Below are positions 13,801 through 50,276 of a stretch of DNA of 64,000 bases, piece after piece. The position numbers and the translations under genes are program-made. The stretch comes from Dryomyza anilis (lineage: Eukaryota > Arthropoda > Insecta > Diptera > Dryomyzidae): positions 6,167,659-6,231,658 of the forward strand of contig OX638135.1 of the NCBI GenBank assembly GCA_951804985.1. Direction: 5' to 3'. Position 1 is the stretch's first letter. Each line of letters begins with the position of its first letter. The notes under the pieces are model-generated. The model was given only the letters and a program-made list of their open reading frames with translations, was not told where the DNA came from and ran no database searches.

Positions 13801-14725
13801 TAAATATTAAAAATATTAAAAATATTAAAAATATTAAAAATATTAAAAATATTAAAAATATTAAAAATATTAAAAATATTAAAAATATTAAAAATATTAA
13901 AAATATTAAAAATATTAAATATATTAAAAATATTAAAAATAACAAAAATATTAAAAATATTAAAAATATTAAAAATATTAAAAATATTAAAAATATTAAA
14001 AATATTAAAAATATTAAAAATATTAAAAATATTAAAAATATTAAAAATATTAAAAATATTAAAAATATTAAAAATATTAAAAATATTAAAAATATTAAAA
14101 ATATTAAAAATATTAAAAATATTAAAAATATTAAAAATATTAAAAATATTAAAAATATTACAAATATTAAAAATATTACATATATTAAAAATATTACATA
14201 TATTAAAAATATTAAAAATATTAAAAATATTAAAAATATTAAAAATATTAAAAATATTAAAAATATTAAAAATATTAAAAATATTAAAAATATTAAAAAT
14301 ATTAAAAATATTAAAAATATTAAAAATATTAAAAATATTAAAAATATTAAAAATATTAAAAATATTAAAAATATTAAAAATATTAAAAAAATATTAAAAA
14401 TATTAAAAATATTAAAAATATTAAAAATATTAAAAATATTAAAAATATTAAAAATATTAAAAATATTAAAAATATTAAAAATATTAAAAATATTAAAAAT
14501 ATTAAAAATATTAAAAATATTAAAAATATTAAAAATATTAAAAATATTAAAAATATTAAAAATATTAAAAATATTAAAAATATTAAAAATATTAAAAATA
14601 TTAAAAATATTAAAAATATTAAAAATATTAAAAATATTAAAAATATTAAAAATATTAAAAATATTAAAAATATTAAAAATATTAAAAATATTAAAAATAT
14701 TAAAAATATTAAAAATATTAAAAAA

Positions 14726-14870
14726 GATCGCTGATGAAGGGGCTTGGCTGCCTCTGAAACAGCTGTACGATCTGCCACTCAATGCATTTTGCCAATTGTT
14801 TGTTGTTTTATTTGTTGGTACAAAACACCCAATTTGTACCGACTGGACCTTGAGCACGTTAAGACATTTT
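14726..14870. repeat. Unique spacer inside 9-bp satellite, copy 1
   Basis: Begins GATCGCTGATGAAGGGGCTT and ends near TTAAGACATTTTT. It contains the hairpin GGTACAAA/TTTGTACC with an 8-base loop and a T/G-rich run GTTTGTTGTTTTATTTGTTG. Much more GC-rich than its surroundings, origin unknown. Followed by a marker string of irregular units (ATTAGTAATATTAAAATAAT). Confidence 0.9.
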
Positions 14871-16128
14871 TAAAATATTAAAAATATTAAAATATTAAAA
14901 ATATTAGTAATATTAAAATAATAAAAAATATTAAAAATATTAAAAATATTAAAAATATTAAAAATATTAAAAATATTAAAAATATTAAAAATATTAAAAA
15001 TATTAAAAATATTAAAAATATTAAAAATATTAAAAATATTAAAAATATTAAAAATATTAAAAATATTAAAAATATTAAAAATATTAAAAATATTAAAAAT
15101 ATTAAAAATATTAAAAATATTAAAAATATTAAAAATATTAAAAATATTAAAAATATTAAAAATATTAAAAATATTAAAAATATTAAAAATATTAAAAATA
15201 TTAAAAATATTAAAAATATTAAAAATATTAAAAATATTAAAAATATTAAAAATATTAAAAATAACAAAAATATTAAAAATATTAAAAATATTAAAAATAT
15301 TAAAAATATTAAAAATATTAAAAATATTAAAAATATTAAAAATATTAAAAATATTAAAAATATTAAAAATATTAAAAATATTAAAAATATTAAAAATATT
15401 AAAAATATTAAAAATATTAAAAATATTAAAAATATTAAAAATATTAAAAATATTAAAAATATTAAAAATATTAAAAATATTAAAAATATTAAAAATATTA
15501 AAAATATTACAAATATTAAAAATATTACATATATTAAAAATATTACATATATTAAAAATATTAAAAATATTAAAAATATTAAAAATATTAAAAATATTAA
15601 AAATATTAAAAATATTAAAAATATTAAAAATATTAAAAATATTAAAAATATTAAAAATATTAAAAATATTAAAAATATTAAAAATATTAAAAATATTAAA
15701 AATATTAAAAAAATATTAAAAATATTAAAAATATTAAAAATATTAAAAATATTAAAAATATTAAAAATATTAAAAATATTAAAAATATTAAAAATATTAA
15801 AAATATTAAAAATATTAAAAATATTAAAAATATTAAAAATATTAAAAATATTAAAAATATTAAAAATATTAAAAATATTAAAAATATTAAAAATATTAAA
15901 AATATTAAAAATATTAAAAATATTAAAAATATTAAAAATATTAAAAATATTAAAAATATTAAAAATATTAAAAATATTAAAAATATTAAAAATATTAAAA
16001 ATATTAAAAATATTAAAAATATTAAAAATATTAAAAATATTAAAAATATTAAAAATATTAAAAATATTAAAAATATTAAAAATATTAAAAATATTAAAAA
16101 TATTAAAAATATTAAAAATATTAAAAAA

Positions 16129-16273
16129 GATCGCTGATGAAGGGGCTTGGCTGCCTCTGAAACAGCTGTACGATCTGCCACTCAATGCATTTTGCCAATT
16201 GTTTGTTGTTTTATTTGTTGGTACAAAACACCCAATTTGTACCGACTGGACCTTGAGCACGTTAAGACATTTT
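16129..16273. repeat. Unique spacer inside 9-bp satellite, copy 2
   Basis: Appears identical to the spacer at 14726, 1,403 bp downstream, with the same irregular units after it. Proof of a duplication of spacer plus satellite as one block. Confidence 0.9.
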
Positions 16274-17102
16274 TAAAATATTAAAAATATTAAAATATTA
16301 AAAATATTAGTAATATTAAAATAATAAAAAATATTAAAAATATTAAAAATATTAAAAATATTAAAAATATTAAAAATATTAAAAATATTAAAAATATTAA
16401 AAATATTAAAAATATTAAAAATATTAAAAATATTAAAAATATTAAAAATATTAAAAATATTAAAAATATTAAAAATATTAAAAATATTAAAAATATTAAA
16501 AATATTAAAAATATTAAAAATATTAAAAATATTAAAAATATTAAAAATATTAAAAATATTAAAAATATTAAAAATATTAAAAATATTAAAAATATTAAAA
16601 ATATTAAAAATATTAAAAATATTAAAAATATTAAAAATATTAAAAATATTAAAAATATTAAAAATATTAAAAATATTAAAAATATTAAAAATATTAAAAA
16701 TATTAAAAATATTAAAAATATTAAATATATTAAAAATAAAAATAAAATAAAAATAAAAAAAAGGTTTTATGAAATTAATGTGTTAATTGAAGTCGATGTT
16801 AATGGAAACATTTCACAATTTATCAAACTTTATGACAATTTAAGACATCATCATCAGCAGAGGTTTCAGTTTTATTACTTTTATTATTGTGTGTGTATGC
16901 CAACACAACAAAAACTGCCTCAGAAACAGAAAGAACAAGAACGAACAAATAAATACCCAAAAGAGTATTTTGTACTAGCAATCTTAAGCTCATTAATAAC
17001 CTCAATGAACCGTTGCCTGTTGTTGTTCTGTACGCAAAGTTGCAAGTCTCGTTGACGTAAAAAAACCTATAAACGACAATGTCACAAAAACAAAAAAATA
17101 TT

Positions 17103-17166
17103 ACAATAATAATCGTTTGGCGCAACAGCTCTAAAGAACCTAGGCCGTGCTCTCTCGCCATAGTGC
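17103..17166 (-). repeat. SINE tail fragment
   Basis: AATAATAATCGTTTGGCGC followed by AACCTAGGCCGTGCTCTCTC matches the 3' tail end of the tRNA-derived SINE seen complete at 28644-28968. The tRNA head is missing here. Confidence 0.6.
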
Positions 17167-17320
17167 ACTCAGAAAAAATCCATAAAATCCCATTAAAATT
17201 GGTCAATATGTCAAAATAATTTTATAGTATTTAATAGAATTTACCGATTAAAATTGATTATAGATTGATTAATTTGAATTGTAAAAAAACACTAATTTTA
17301 CAGTATTTTTTGCGATATAG
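17166..17320. mobile_element. Diverged CACCCAGAA-type MITE fragment
   Basis: CACTCAGAAAAAATCC and CATTAAAATTGGTCAATATG match the first part of the MITE at 24907-25126. The right end is not clear. It directly abuts the SINE fragment. Confidence 0.5.
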
Positions 17321-17344
17321 AAAAACATTTTATATTTTGTATAT

Positions 17345-17412
17345 AGGAGTTGCGATGATTTGAACCATCGGCGACCGTTCAACTCGTAGTCCAACGTACT
17401 AACCAATCGAAA
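17345..17412 (-). repeat. tRNA-like SINE head, diverged
   Basis: On the minus strand it has a TTGGTTAGTACG A-box-like sequence and GGTTCAAATC, a good RNA polymerase III B box. The pairing of a real tRNA is incomplete, so it is taken as a SINE remnant rather than a tRNA gene. Confidence 0.45.
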
Positions 17413-19590
17413 ATGTTTCCAACCATTCTATTCGTTTTCTCAAATATTAAATAGAAACGGTTCGAGTTGGCCGATAAAGAATTTGGAAAAAATTTTAACA
17501 TTTCATTTCGAATACTTAATATTGTGTAATATGTTTGAAATTGTTCGAATTTTTCATTAGTATAGAGTTTGTTTGAGACTATGTTTCGCATCAATCACTC
17601 TATGATTGCAATCTATTTGAAATTTTATAAATCGTGTTTTAATCCGTTTATGTTACCAGTAGTCAATACAAAACTAACAAAAAAAGTAACTTATAAATAA
17701 CAGGAGACAGAGGCAACTAGGTTCATAATATTGTTTATTGCAAACATACCATGTTTCTAACAAACGTGTTATTTTTTAGCTTATTTATTACATTTATGTA
17801 TTTTTTATATATTGTATGCCAAAATCACGCAATAAATGCGCAATAAATGCTGGCAGTAAACTAGCTTGGCTTGAAATGTGGTTGCATCGTACTAGAGGAA
17901 ACGGCGACTGATTGGAACTCCAGCGAATATATTAAATTCTCCAACCGATAAATAACTTCATTTACTTATGCTGCACGTTGCAGACATCATTTCTATATAA
18001 CCGCAATCACAGCGACAAAAAAATTACCAACAACGCATCGAGCAAATAAAATGTTCCTGTTTTTCATTTTTCTTAATTTTTACTTTTACAACTACGGTGT
18101 ACAAAAAATTTATATCGATCGTATTACTTTACCGTTTTTTTTTTATTTTTTTTGATATAAAGGTACATTTCAATCAAAATATACGATTCAAACGAGAGTT
18201 ACGAGTTGGATGAACGAGAACAAGAGTCTTGTCTTTTTTATAAATATACGAAACAAATATACGAAATTACAGAATATATAGCATAGCTTACATTTTTCTT
18301 CATTTCTAAAACATCTTTAATTCCAAATTAAAGTGGCCCAATGTCGTTCATTTTTTCAGTTAATATTTACATATTTACATATTTAATAAATTACATTCGA
18401 AATTACATTCAAATCAGTAGAACATTTGATTGAATATTGTAAGTTCATATTATTTGAAAACAAAATTTAGAATCTTAATGCAATCTTGGAACCCCATTAA
18501 AAATACTAATATTTCGTATTGGACTAATATACGCTCCATGGCTGGCTAATGATCGATCTGCTAATTAATCTTTAGAGCGAATATGTGTTCAAAGCGGTAG
18601 AGGAACACTTTTGAGACCTTCAGAACTTTGACTAATTGCGTTTGTGTTACTTACTGTAATGGAAGAACTTTCATTCAGTGCAATCTCAACTAATTACTTC
18701 AAGCCGTAAGCGGTTTGTTAAAGTATTTTCTTAACAATCCATGTATAATTTTTTCATTATTCATATTTTTGTCTTCAATTAAATGTGCGCAATTTCCCTG
18801 TTACTTAACCTTCCTAGAAATCTACCCAATTATGTTAGCCATAGTTAAGACCTTAACATGTTGTTCATATAACTTGTCATTTTTAAACTAGTTATATAAA
18901 CAATCCAGATCAAGTTCAACGATAATTTCAATTAAGTTACTGGTTTAAATATCATTATACAATCCACTATTCATATATTTTCTATCAATATCATTCAAAA
19001 AACTAAATTCAAAATAAAAAGTTTGCTAGCAAACTCTGAATTTTAGCAAACTTTAAATAGCGTTTACAACATACTCTTTTTTGCAATAGCGAACGGTTTG
19101 CTAAAAATCTTAGTTTTGCTATTGATAAGATCGTGCTAGTGTCACTGGTGTGCATGTCGCTATTGTAGCTAACATACACTAGATGGCGACAACATATTTA
19201 TTTAAAACTGATATTTCTTCAACGTAATAATAATGCACACTTGCAAAAGTGAAATAATAATATGTGAATACACAAGGGGGGAAGTAAAAAAAGAAGAATA
19301 ATTTTAAGAAAATGTGTAATATATAATTAATAAGTAAAAGTAAATAAGAAATAAAAATATAATTAAAATACAGATTTTTTTTTTGTTTTTTTATAAATTA
19401 AAGTTACATTTTTTCTATTTTTTTAAATCCTTTTTGGAACATTTACAAACTTTTTATTTTAAGTGTATTTCGAAATTCTGATTGCAATGATATTATGTGT
19501 GCTGCAAAAAATGTTTCTATGTATTTAAATACATTTTTAATACAATAAACATTTTCTTTATTTCAATTTAAACACTTGCTCATTCGACAG

Positions 19591-43749
<24,159 letters not shown>

Positions 43750-43865
43750 ATGTCGCATAACTTCAAAAATAGTTATCTGTCTCTGTCGAGATGTTGGAAC
43801 TATTTTCAATTCAAGAAATACTATTTCGATGTAGTTAAAATTAATACCTATACATGTAAAATAAA
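43750..43865 (+). promoter_or_regulatory. ci: ci 3' UTR start and candidate polyadenylation signal
   Basis: After the stop, AATAAA occurs at 43860-43865, about 110 bp downstream, followed by a T-rich TGTTCTTT. A second AATAAA lies at 44053-44058. Which one is used cannot be told from sequence. Confidence 0.4.
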
Positions 43866-45955
43866 TATGTTCTTTAAAATTATGCACACAGAATAGAGAT
43901 TTGTTGCGCCACCAACTCGTTGCACAACCAACTTATTCGGCTCTCACAAGAGTTGTAATTTGGACAGCAACTGAAGTTGCTTGTGTCAACTAACTTTTTC
44001 GTTCTTCCAACCTCATGCCTAAAAAGTGTGTGCTCTATTTCGATGTAGTTCAAATAAAAAAAACTCGTACTTGAAAATTCAGTCGACATAAAAAATCCAT
44101 ATTTATATCGATTGACCGATTATCATTGAATTTCTTTTATATTCAGAAACGAGAATTTCGATTAAAGTTTAAAATTAGCTGAGCCGTTATAATACTGATT
44201 TTGTATCAGCACACACAGAATGAAGTTTTCTCCTAACCTCTAAGTCGGTTCTTATAGCTATAACTAAAATGTATGTTGAACTATAAACAAATTATAACAG
44301 TTTTAGAACAATTTGGGGAGGTACATGATAATATTTTAAGCGCCAACAGAATATGGCGGTTTGTCCACAAATTTCTAAAATTTAGTTTGAACCGAATGCA
44401 GATGGTTGTTACAACTAACTTTTTCGTTCTTCAAACCTGATACTAATGATACGGTGTGCACAAAAAATCGTTATACGGACAATTTCTGAACAATAAAGTA
44501 AATATTTTCATCAACTGATGAGAAGATTTTAAACTTTCGGCTTTCATTTATTTGGAAGGTATTTGACGTAAAATTTAGTTGGCACAATAGAGCTATAATA
44601 TTGTAACACATACAAATTTGAAACGTTACGTATTCGGGCTTTTTCATAATATTTAATAGATTTTATCTTAATAAATAGAGCTTCCGAAATTTATTGATAC
44701 GATAGACTTTTAGAGTTTTTCATATATTCATAATTATATATTTTTGTTTTAATAAAGATTTTTAGATAATTTTATGTGTTTTATTTTATATAATGTTATA
44801 AATATTTACTATTCAGTGGCATGCATTTAATTAAATAAATTTGCATTTGTACGGTTAATCAATAAGTATTTATTAGTTATAACATGTTTTTATTTATAGT
44901 ATATAACGTTTGCGCCTACTTAAAGTAAACATGTTACTAAAGTAAAAATCGAAACATTATTATTCCAAAATAACTCATACTAAATTTTGTTCTTAAAAAG
45001 TTAAAGTTTAATTATTCAGATATAAGATAAATACATATGTCTTCCTACAATATTTTATCATCTAAATATTTATAAATTAGATGTTAAAGCTAAATTTTTA
45101 TTACAAAATATATAAATATATAATAAAACTCAACAAAAAACAAAAAAACAGTCTAATTAATATAAATATAATAATTAAATTAAATATACGCAGCTTTATT
45201 CCAAGCTATTAAAAGATTAATAAATACACACAAAAAAAAATATCGTTTCCTGTAAACACATTCTCAAACAAACACTAAAGTGTGCAAGCTCATTTATAGG
45301 AAATAATCGAAGAGTTTCTCACAAATGATCAGTAGTGTTTCCCACAAATAATTGTAGTGTTTCCCACAAACACGAAAAGTGTTTCCCACAAATAAGAAAA
45401 TTATTTCCAACAAATATTTGAAGTGTTTCCCACAAATATTTCAAAATTGTGTAGTGTTCGTCAAAATCAGTCAAAGCTAAAGGTTTTATTTTTGTTGCGA
45501 CAGACACTCATTTTCGCGTCATGTCCAATAATTCCAGTGTAGACAACTCGCGCAAACGAGTGACTTTCGAAAATAAACCTTTCGACTGATATTGATGGAC
45601 ACTAATGAAACACATCGATGCATTATGCCAGTGACAGGTGTCTTATACATTGGACGCATCTTAAAAAGTCGTCTAAACTGAGTGGGTTTTCGTCAGATGA
45701 TTTGTAGAAAAAAAAACCCAGTACACAATGCACATAATTGCGGAAGTGTTTCTGCAGTCATCTGTTTTGGATGATGTGAAGACTGATGTTGATGAATTGG
45801 TGGCATTATAATAATTTGCTACAGATGTCGCACAATAAGAAAATTTTATTTCTTTTTCGACACAAGAAGCTTATCCACGTTTATTCGTGGAAGTGTTGCA
45901 TGACGCGGATATGTTCAATTGTTCAAGTGATGCTTCTTATTTGACAACCTGTACA
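43866..45955. other. AT-rich ci downstream region, one short minisatellite
   Basis: No coding region is supported. Short duplications occur (CTATTTCGATGTAGTT at about 43821 and 44036; AACTAACTTTTTCGTTCTTC at about 43988 and 44412). At 45310-45450 the phrase AGTGTTTCCCACAAAT recurs about five times at irregular 25-35-bp spacing. Part of this stretch may belong to the ci 3' UTR. Confidence 0.6.
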
Positions 45956-46471
45956 ATTTTTCTAGTTACTTCTAGTTACTTTTGTATTAGTTCTAGAACT
46001 TGATCTTTTTACACTAGAACTTCTTTTTCCGACTGGGTACCATCACAAATATTTGAAATATCACATGATTACACTACCCACAAAACAAAATATTTCCCAT
46101 GAACATACCATACATCAATTCTATATAATAAGCGGTTGCTGATTTTGACTGCTTAGATAACGTTAAAAAAATTGCTATCGATTTTTGAACTTTAAAATTT
46201 GAAACGCAATGAAACTCTATGTTTTTATTATTTGTCAAGACTAATTAAAATATAAAAAAAACAGCAAAAAATTTGAATATTCCGATACGTTTTTAAGAGT
46301 TTATCAGTAGGGGGGAGCCTGGTGTAAAGTGATGCACGTTTTGATTTTCTTCGAAAAAAGTACATTGGAAAATTTTTTCATGTTTTAAAGGGTTTATTAC
46401 ATAGACTGGTTATGATGTAATTGTTTGCATTAACAGAATACCATTTATGTTTATTTCAATTAATTTTTGAT

Positions 46472-49345
46472 CAAGGATTGAAACCGTAACCGAAACCGAA
46501 ACTGATATCCATTTAAAACCGTTTCATTTTTAAAACCGAAACCGTAACCGAAACCGTTATACGAAAATCAGAAAAAAACCGATATCCAAAACCGATATAA
46601 ACGGTTTCGGTTTTATACCGGTTTAAAACGGTTTTTAAAAAAGTATAAAAAGAAACAGAAAAACATATTTTATTTTATATAGAAGATCTTAAGTACAAAT
46701 CATGTTTAAATGTCATTTAATAAAATTTGGAGTTCCCAAAATAAAAATGTTTTGTTGTACAAAAATTCACATGTTGTTTTTTGAGAAACGTTATTTCCAA
46801 AATTTATTTGGTATTTGGTCTAAAATTTGTTCTTTTGTTTCATTAATCGAATTAACAACAAAACACCAGCAACTCCAAGCTAAATTTTTACGTTAAAAAA
46901 TGATTCAAATTTTAATAATATTGGGTTTTTCTTTATTTTATTAGTAAAATATATAGGGGAGCTTGGGGTAAGTGGGACAAGTTTTAAAAGTTCATTTGAC
47001 TATTTTTTATATTCTTTTAAAGGATCTATTCAATAGAATACTATTTATAAGTCTTCTAATGGATTTTTGACTGATGTTTCAAAACAGCTCAATTTCGGAC
47101 ATAAACAAAACAATGGTAATGCAAGAAAAAATGTAAAAAAAGTTTCAAATTATTAACATCTCAGTAACTATTTAAGGAAATACGAAAATTGAAGTGCAAG
47201 TTCGACAAGTTTAAACATTTCAAGTATAAGGCAGATATTTGTTTACATTAGTGATGATTAAAAATTTCTTGTATTTGCATTTTTTTGAACGAGAACAAGA
47301 TCGAGATTTTGCAAAAAAAAAGAACAAGAGCAAGTGCAAGACTAAGACTGCAAGAAAAGGAAGACTCTTGCGTTTTTTTATGATTTTAATGTATTTATTA
47401 TGATTTTAAGATAATAATGATATACAAAAGAATTCATGATATTACTAAATATTGAACAATAAGTAACAATGGAAAGCGTGCAAAATATTTATGAACGTGA
47501 ACATTAATGAAGATGTGTGTTTTTTTTGTTTTTGTCGAATTCTAAAGAATATAAGCATCTTAAAAATAAGGCCTGTGAAGCACTTTGGAAGCGGTAAATA
47601 GATTTAAAAGTGCTTCAAAAGTCGCTTCAAAAAGATAAAATAGACAAAACAATGTTTTTTTCTCTTTTCTTCGCTACGCAAGTTCGTACATCGATTGTGC
47701 ATATGCACTGTGCTTATGCACATTATTATTTTAGTTTTACTTTTATATATAGTTTTTTTGTTAATTGTAAAATCATGAAGTAATAAAAAATAATATATTA
47801 ATATTTTCACAGTGTGATATATTTAGCTGATATATTGCTTTTTGTGTTTTTCTTTTTTCACAAATCCGCTGATTCGTTTGAAAGTGCAACAACAACAAAA
47901 ATGCGAATAAAGCAGCATCCAAGCTTTTGATAGAATTTTGGCGGGAAATTTTTTGTACCACAAAGAGAACTCGTTGTTGTTGCAACTAGAGAGCTGTACT
48001 AGATACATACATGTAGTGTGGTGCCATGCGTCTGTCCGTTGCCATGCGTCTGTCTGTGTCATGCGTCTCTCCGTTGTCATGCGTCTGTCTGTTTGTCATG
48101 CGTCTGTTTGTTGCCATGCGATGACACAGGATAGCAACGAAGAGTTGTCGTTGTGAAAGTGTGTGTATAATAATCATTATATTCTCTTCTTTCTGTTAGT
48201 ATTCGCTTTGTAGCGTTTGAGTTTGTGTTCGCAAAGAAAAATGTTACTATGCAAGATATTATTTGAGTTCTATTGACATACGGATTTTTTAATCTGTGAC
48301 GAAAACAGAAATATGCCCATACGAAATAATCCTTATATTTATTGTATATGTATATCGTATAATGTATATCGTCGTTGTAGAACGAAAAGTCACCAAACAC
48401 ATTTTTATGAAAAACTTAATTTTCGAGTTTGTTGATTAATATTATAAAAAGTAATTGATGCATTTTTAAAGTTTAAATATCAACTAGTAGATTTACATGT
48501 TCTTATCAATTGACAGATACATAAAGAAGTTTGTAAAAAATATTTAGCATTTTGAAAATGTATTTGGTGACTTATCGTTCATTTTATTATGGCCTTGAGA
48601 TTTTGAATTGTCTCGTCAACATCACTTGATTTATACAATTATTTTTTATTAGTTAATTCTTATTAAAATATAATTAAAATTTTTATGTTAGTGTATAAGT
48701 ACAATAAGTACAATTATTACAATTATTGTTTAAATTCTATTCGTTTTCTTAATTAATAAGCAGTTTAAGATACTTGTCTTCGTTCTTTTATTTAAAAGAT
48801 TAAGATTACCATTTCTTGTCTTGCTCTTGCAAATGATCATCACTAGTTTACATATATTGCAGTTCACAGAATTGTTGAAATTTAATTTCTTTGGCTTTTA
48901 TGGATGAAAATTGTACAAAATTCTTCTTTTTTGCAATACAGATCATATCTCGGGTGAAGTCAAAATGTTGCTTTTCATTGGTTTGTGATCACGAAATTTT
49001 AAATTAAATTTTTTTCTTGGCGTAATCAATTAAATAATTCATATAACACAATATTTTTAATAAAATAACAACAAACATTTTTTAAATTACGTTTCCCACT
49101 TTACCCCAGTATCATAATTTGAACATAATTTAGCACCATATAAAAAATGTAAAATTATTTGAAAAATATGGAAATAAAGAAAATTTATACAAAAACCGAA
49201 ATTAGAACCGAAACCGTAACATGGATCCGGTATACCGAAACCGTTTCGTTATAAAAACTTAAAACCGAAACCGTAACCGAAACCGAAACGCGGAAAAAAC
49301 CGAAACCGAAATCGAATCCGTTATTCGTTTAGGTTTCAATCCTTG
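46472..49345. mobile_element. hAT-like non-autonomous element, copy A2
   Basis: Termini CAAGGATTGAAACCG and GGTTTCAATCCTTG as in copy A1. The 8-bp target duplication TTTTTGAT (46464-46471, 49346-49353) is present once in the empty duplicate at 52320, so the boundaries are exact. It has no transposase. It holds a second hAT-like element (47249-48845); the rest, about 1.3 kb, aligns with copy A1. Confidence 0.92.
47249..48845. mobile_element. hAT-like element B nested in copy A2
   Basis: Starts TAGTGATGATTAAAAATTTC and ends GATCATCACTA, flanked by the 8-bp direct repeat GTTTACAT (47241-47248, 48846-48853), again of the form nTnnnnAn. Subterminal CAAGAGCAAGTGCAAG-type repeats are inverted at the other end (TCTTGCTCTTGCAAAT). 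It contains a small (CATGCGTCTGTCCGTTGC)-type minisatellite at 48025-48121. No transposase frame. Fragments of the family lie near 39785 and perhaps 21900. Confidence 0.85.
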
Positions 49346-49965
49346 TTTTTGATCAAAACAACTCAATTTTTGACTTGTTGAAAAATGTTGGGGTAAAGTG
49401 GGAAACTTCAAAATTTTTACCAACATGCTATTTAAGTATTTTTCATGTTTTGTTATTTTCATAACAAAGTCAAATATATTGCGCATAGTGTGATATTTTC
49501 ACAATCTAGGTGGACATAAATCGAATTTTAATGTTAAAGACTTGAACTTTTTTAAAGAAGAAGTTTTCTCGAAATAAAACTTATCCACAAAAAATGGGCG
49601 TGGTCAGATAAGTGCCACGCCCACTTCCCATAGAAATAATATATAACACTATACACATTTGGGGAGATGTTCACTTTACCGGCCGAAGCGAAAAAAAAAC
49701 AAAAAAAATTGCCACCCCCTGTATTTTTGCAAAAATAAAATACCAAAATTAAAAGTAAGTGCCGCTCGGACCCGTGGTGACCTTGAAAAATCAAAAACTG
49801 GTGCACCCACTTAAAAGTGGGTACTCAAATGAAAGGTAATTTCCAAATCTGTAATTATTTTTAAGATCCGTCACTTCTAGCGACCCCTACACCAATTTAT
49901 GTAATTTCAATGAGACACTTGTATGTAACAATTGAAGTATATATGCATGTATAAACTTAAGATTT

Positions 49966-50276
49966 TTATAATAATATAATAATAATAGTTTGGCGCTACA
50001 GTCCTTCGGCGGAGCTCTCTCACCATTTTGAGTTGTGCGTGTTATATTTGTACTCAAAGTGGTGGAACCTACAGTTTATTGCCGAATCCGAACGGTGGGT
50101 GAGAGCTTTTCATAGGCAATGGTTTTACTCTCGTAGGTTTGCCATTTAGTGACGAGAAGTAGCGCGGTATAGAAAAATGTTTCTATGAAAAGATGTTGTT
50201 AGCCCCAGTCCAGACTTGAACCGGGGACCTTTCGGCTCTCAGTCCTACGCACTAACCACTGAGCTACCGCGGCTAC
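49966..50276 (-). mobile_element. tRNA-derived SINE, copy in duplication 1
   Basis: (ATT)n tail, body and tRNA-like head (GTAGCCGCGGTAGCTCAGTG on the minus strand) as in 28644-28968, with small deletions. Followed at 50277 by the shared T-rich leader. Confidence 0.8.

Larger units (their letters stand above)
11650..16735. repeat. Giant 9-bp satellite (AAAAATATT)n with higher-order structure
   Basis: About 5.1 kb, of which about 4.8 kb is the 9-mer, some 530 units in three blocks split by two copies of a 145-bp spacer (14726 and 16129). Variant units (TACTAATAATA, TATAAATATT, AACAAAAAT, ACATATATT) recur in fixed order, showing higher-order duplication. On the + strand each unit reads ATTAAAAAT; the array has no G or C except in variants. 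It lies in ci intron 1 about 2.9 kb before the exon. The long minus-strand IFL/NIF-repeat frames are artefacts of a period divisible by three. Confidence 0.97.
1..19590 (+). other. ci: Probable first intron of ci (3' part), repeat-filled
   Basis: No conserved coding sequence was found here, and the exon at 19591 needs an upstream exon that supplies the initiator Met and two bases of a split Ala-type codon. I looked for an ATG exon encoding a Drosophila-like Ci N-terminus followed by a GT donor and saw none. The stretch is therefore read as intron 1, more than 19.6 kb long, ending in the acceptor TTCGACAG. It holds the elements listed separately. The stretches 1-879, 5953-7280, 9046-9703, 10866-11649 and 17406-19590 are AT-rich and show no gene or clear element. 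Confidence 0.6.

Noticed and set aside
11730..16260. Minus-strand frames of IFL/NIF repeats, two with identical 43-residue starts
   Set aside because: These arise from the AAAAATATT array and its duplicated spacer. Sequence and composition are those of a satellite, and the starts are the same spacer copied.
16780..17206. Overlapping frames of 91 and 127 residues after the A/T satellite
   Set aside because: They lie partly in SINE and MITE fragments and show no recognisable protein.
49552..49806. 84-residue minus-strand frame conserved at 52558-52812
   Set aside because: Its conservation is explained by recent duplication of the whole segment; no domain, and the flanking repeats are non-coding.
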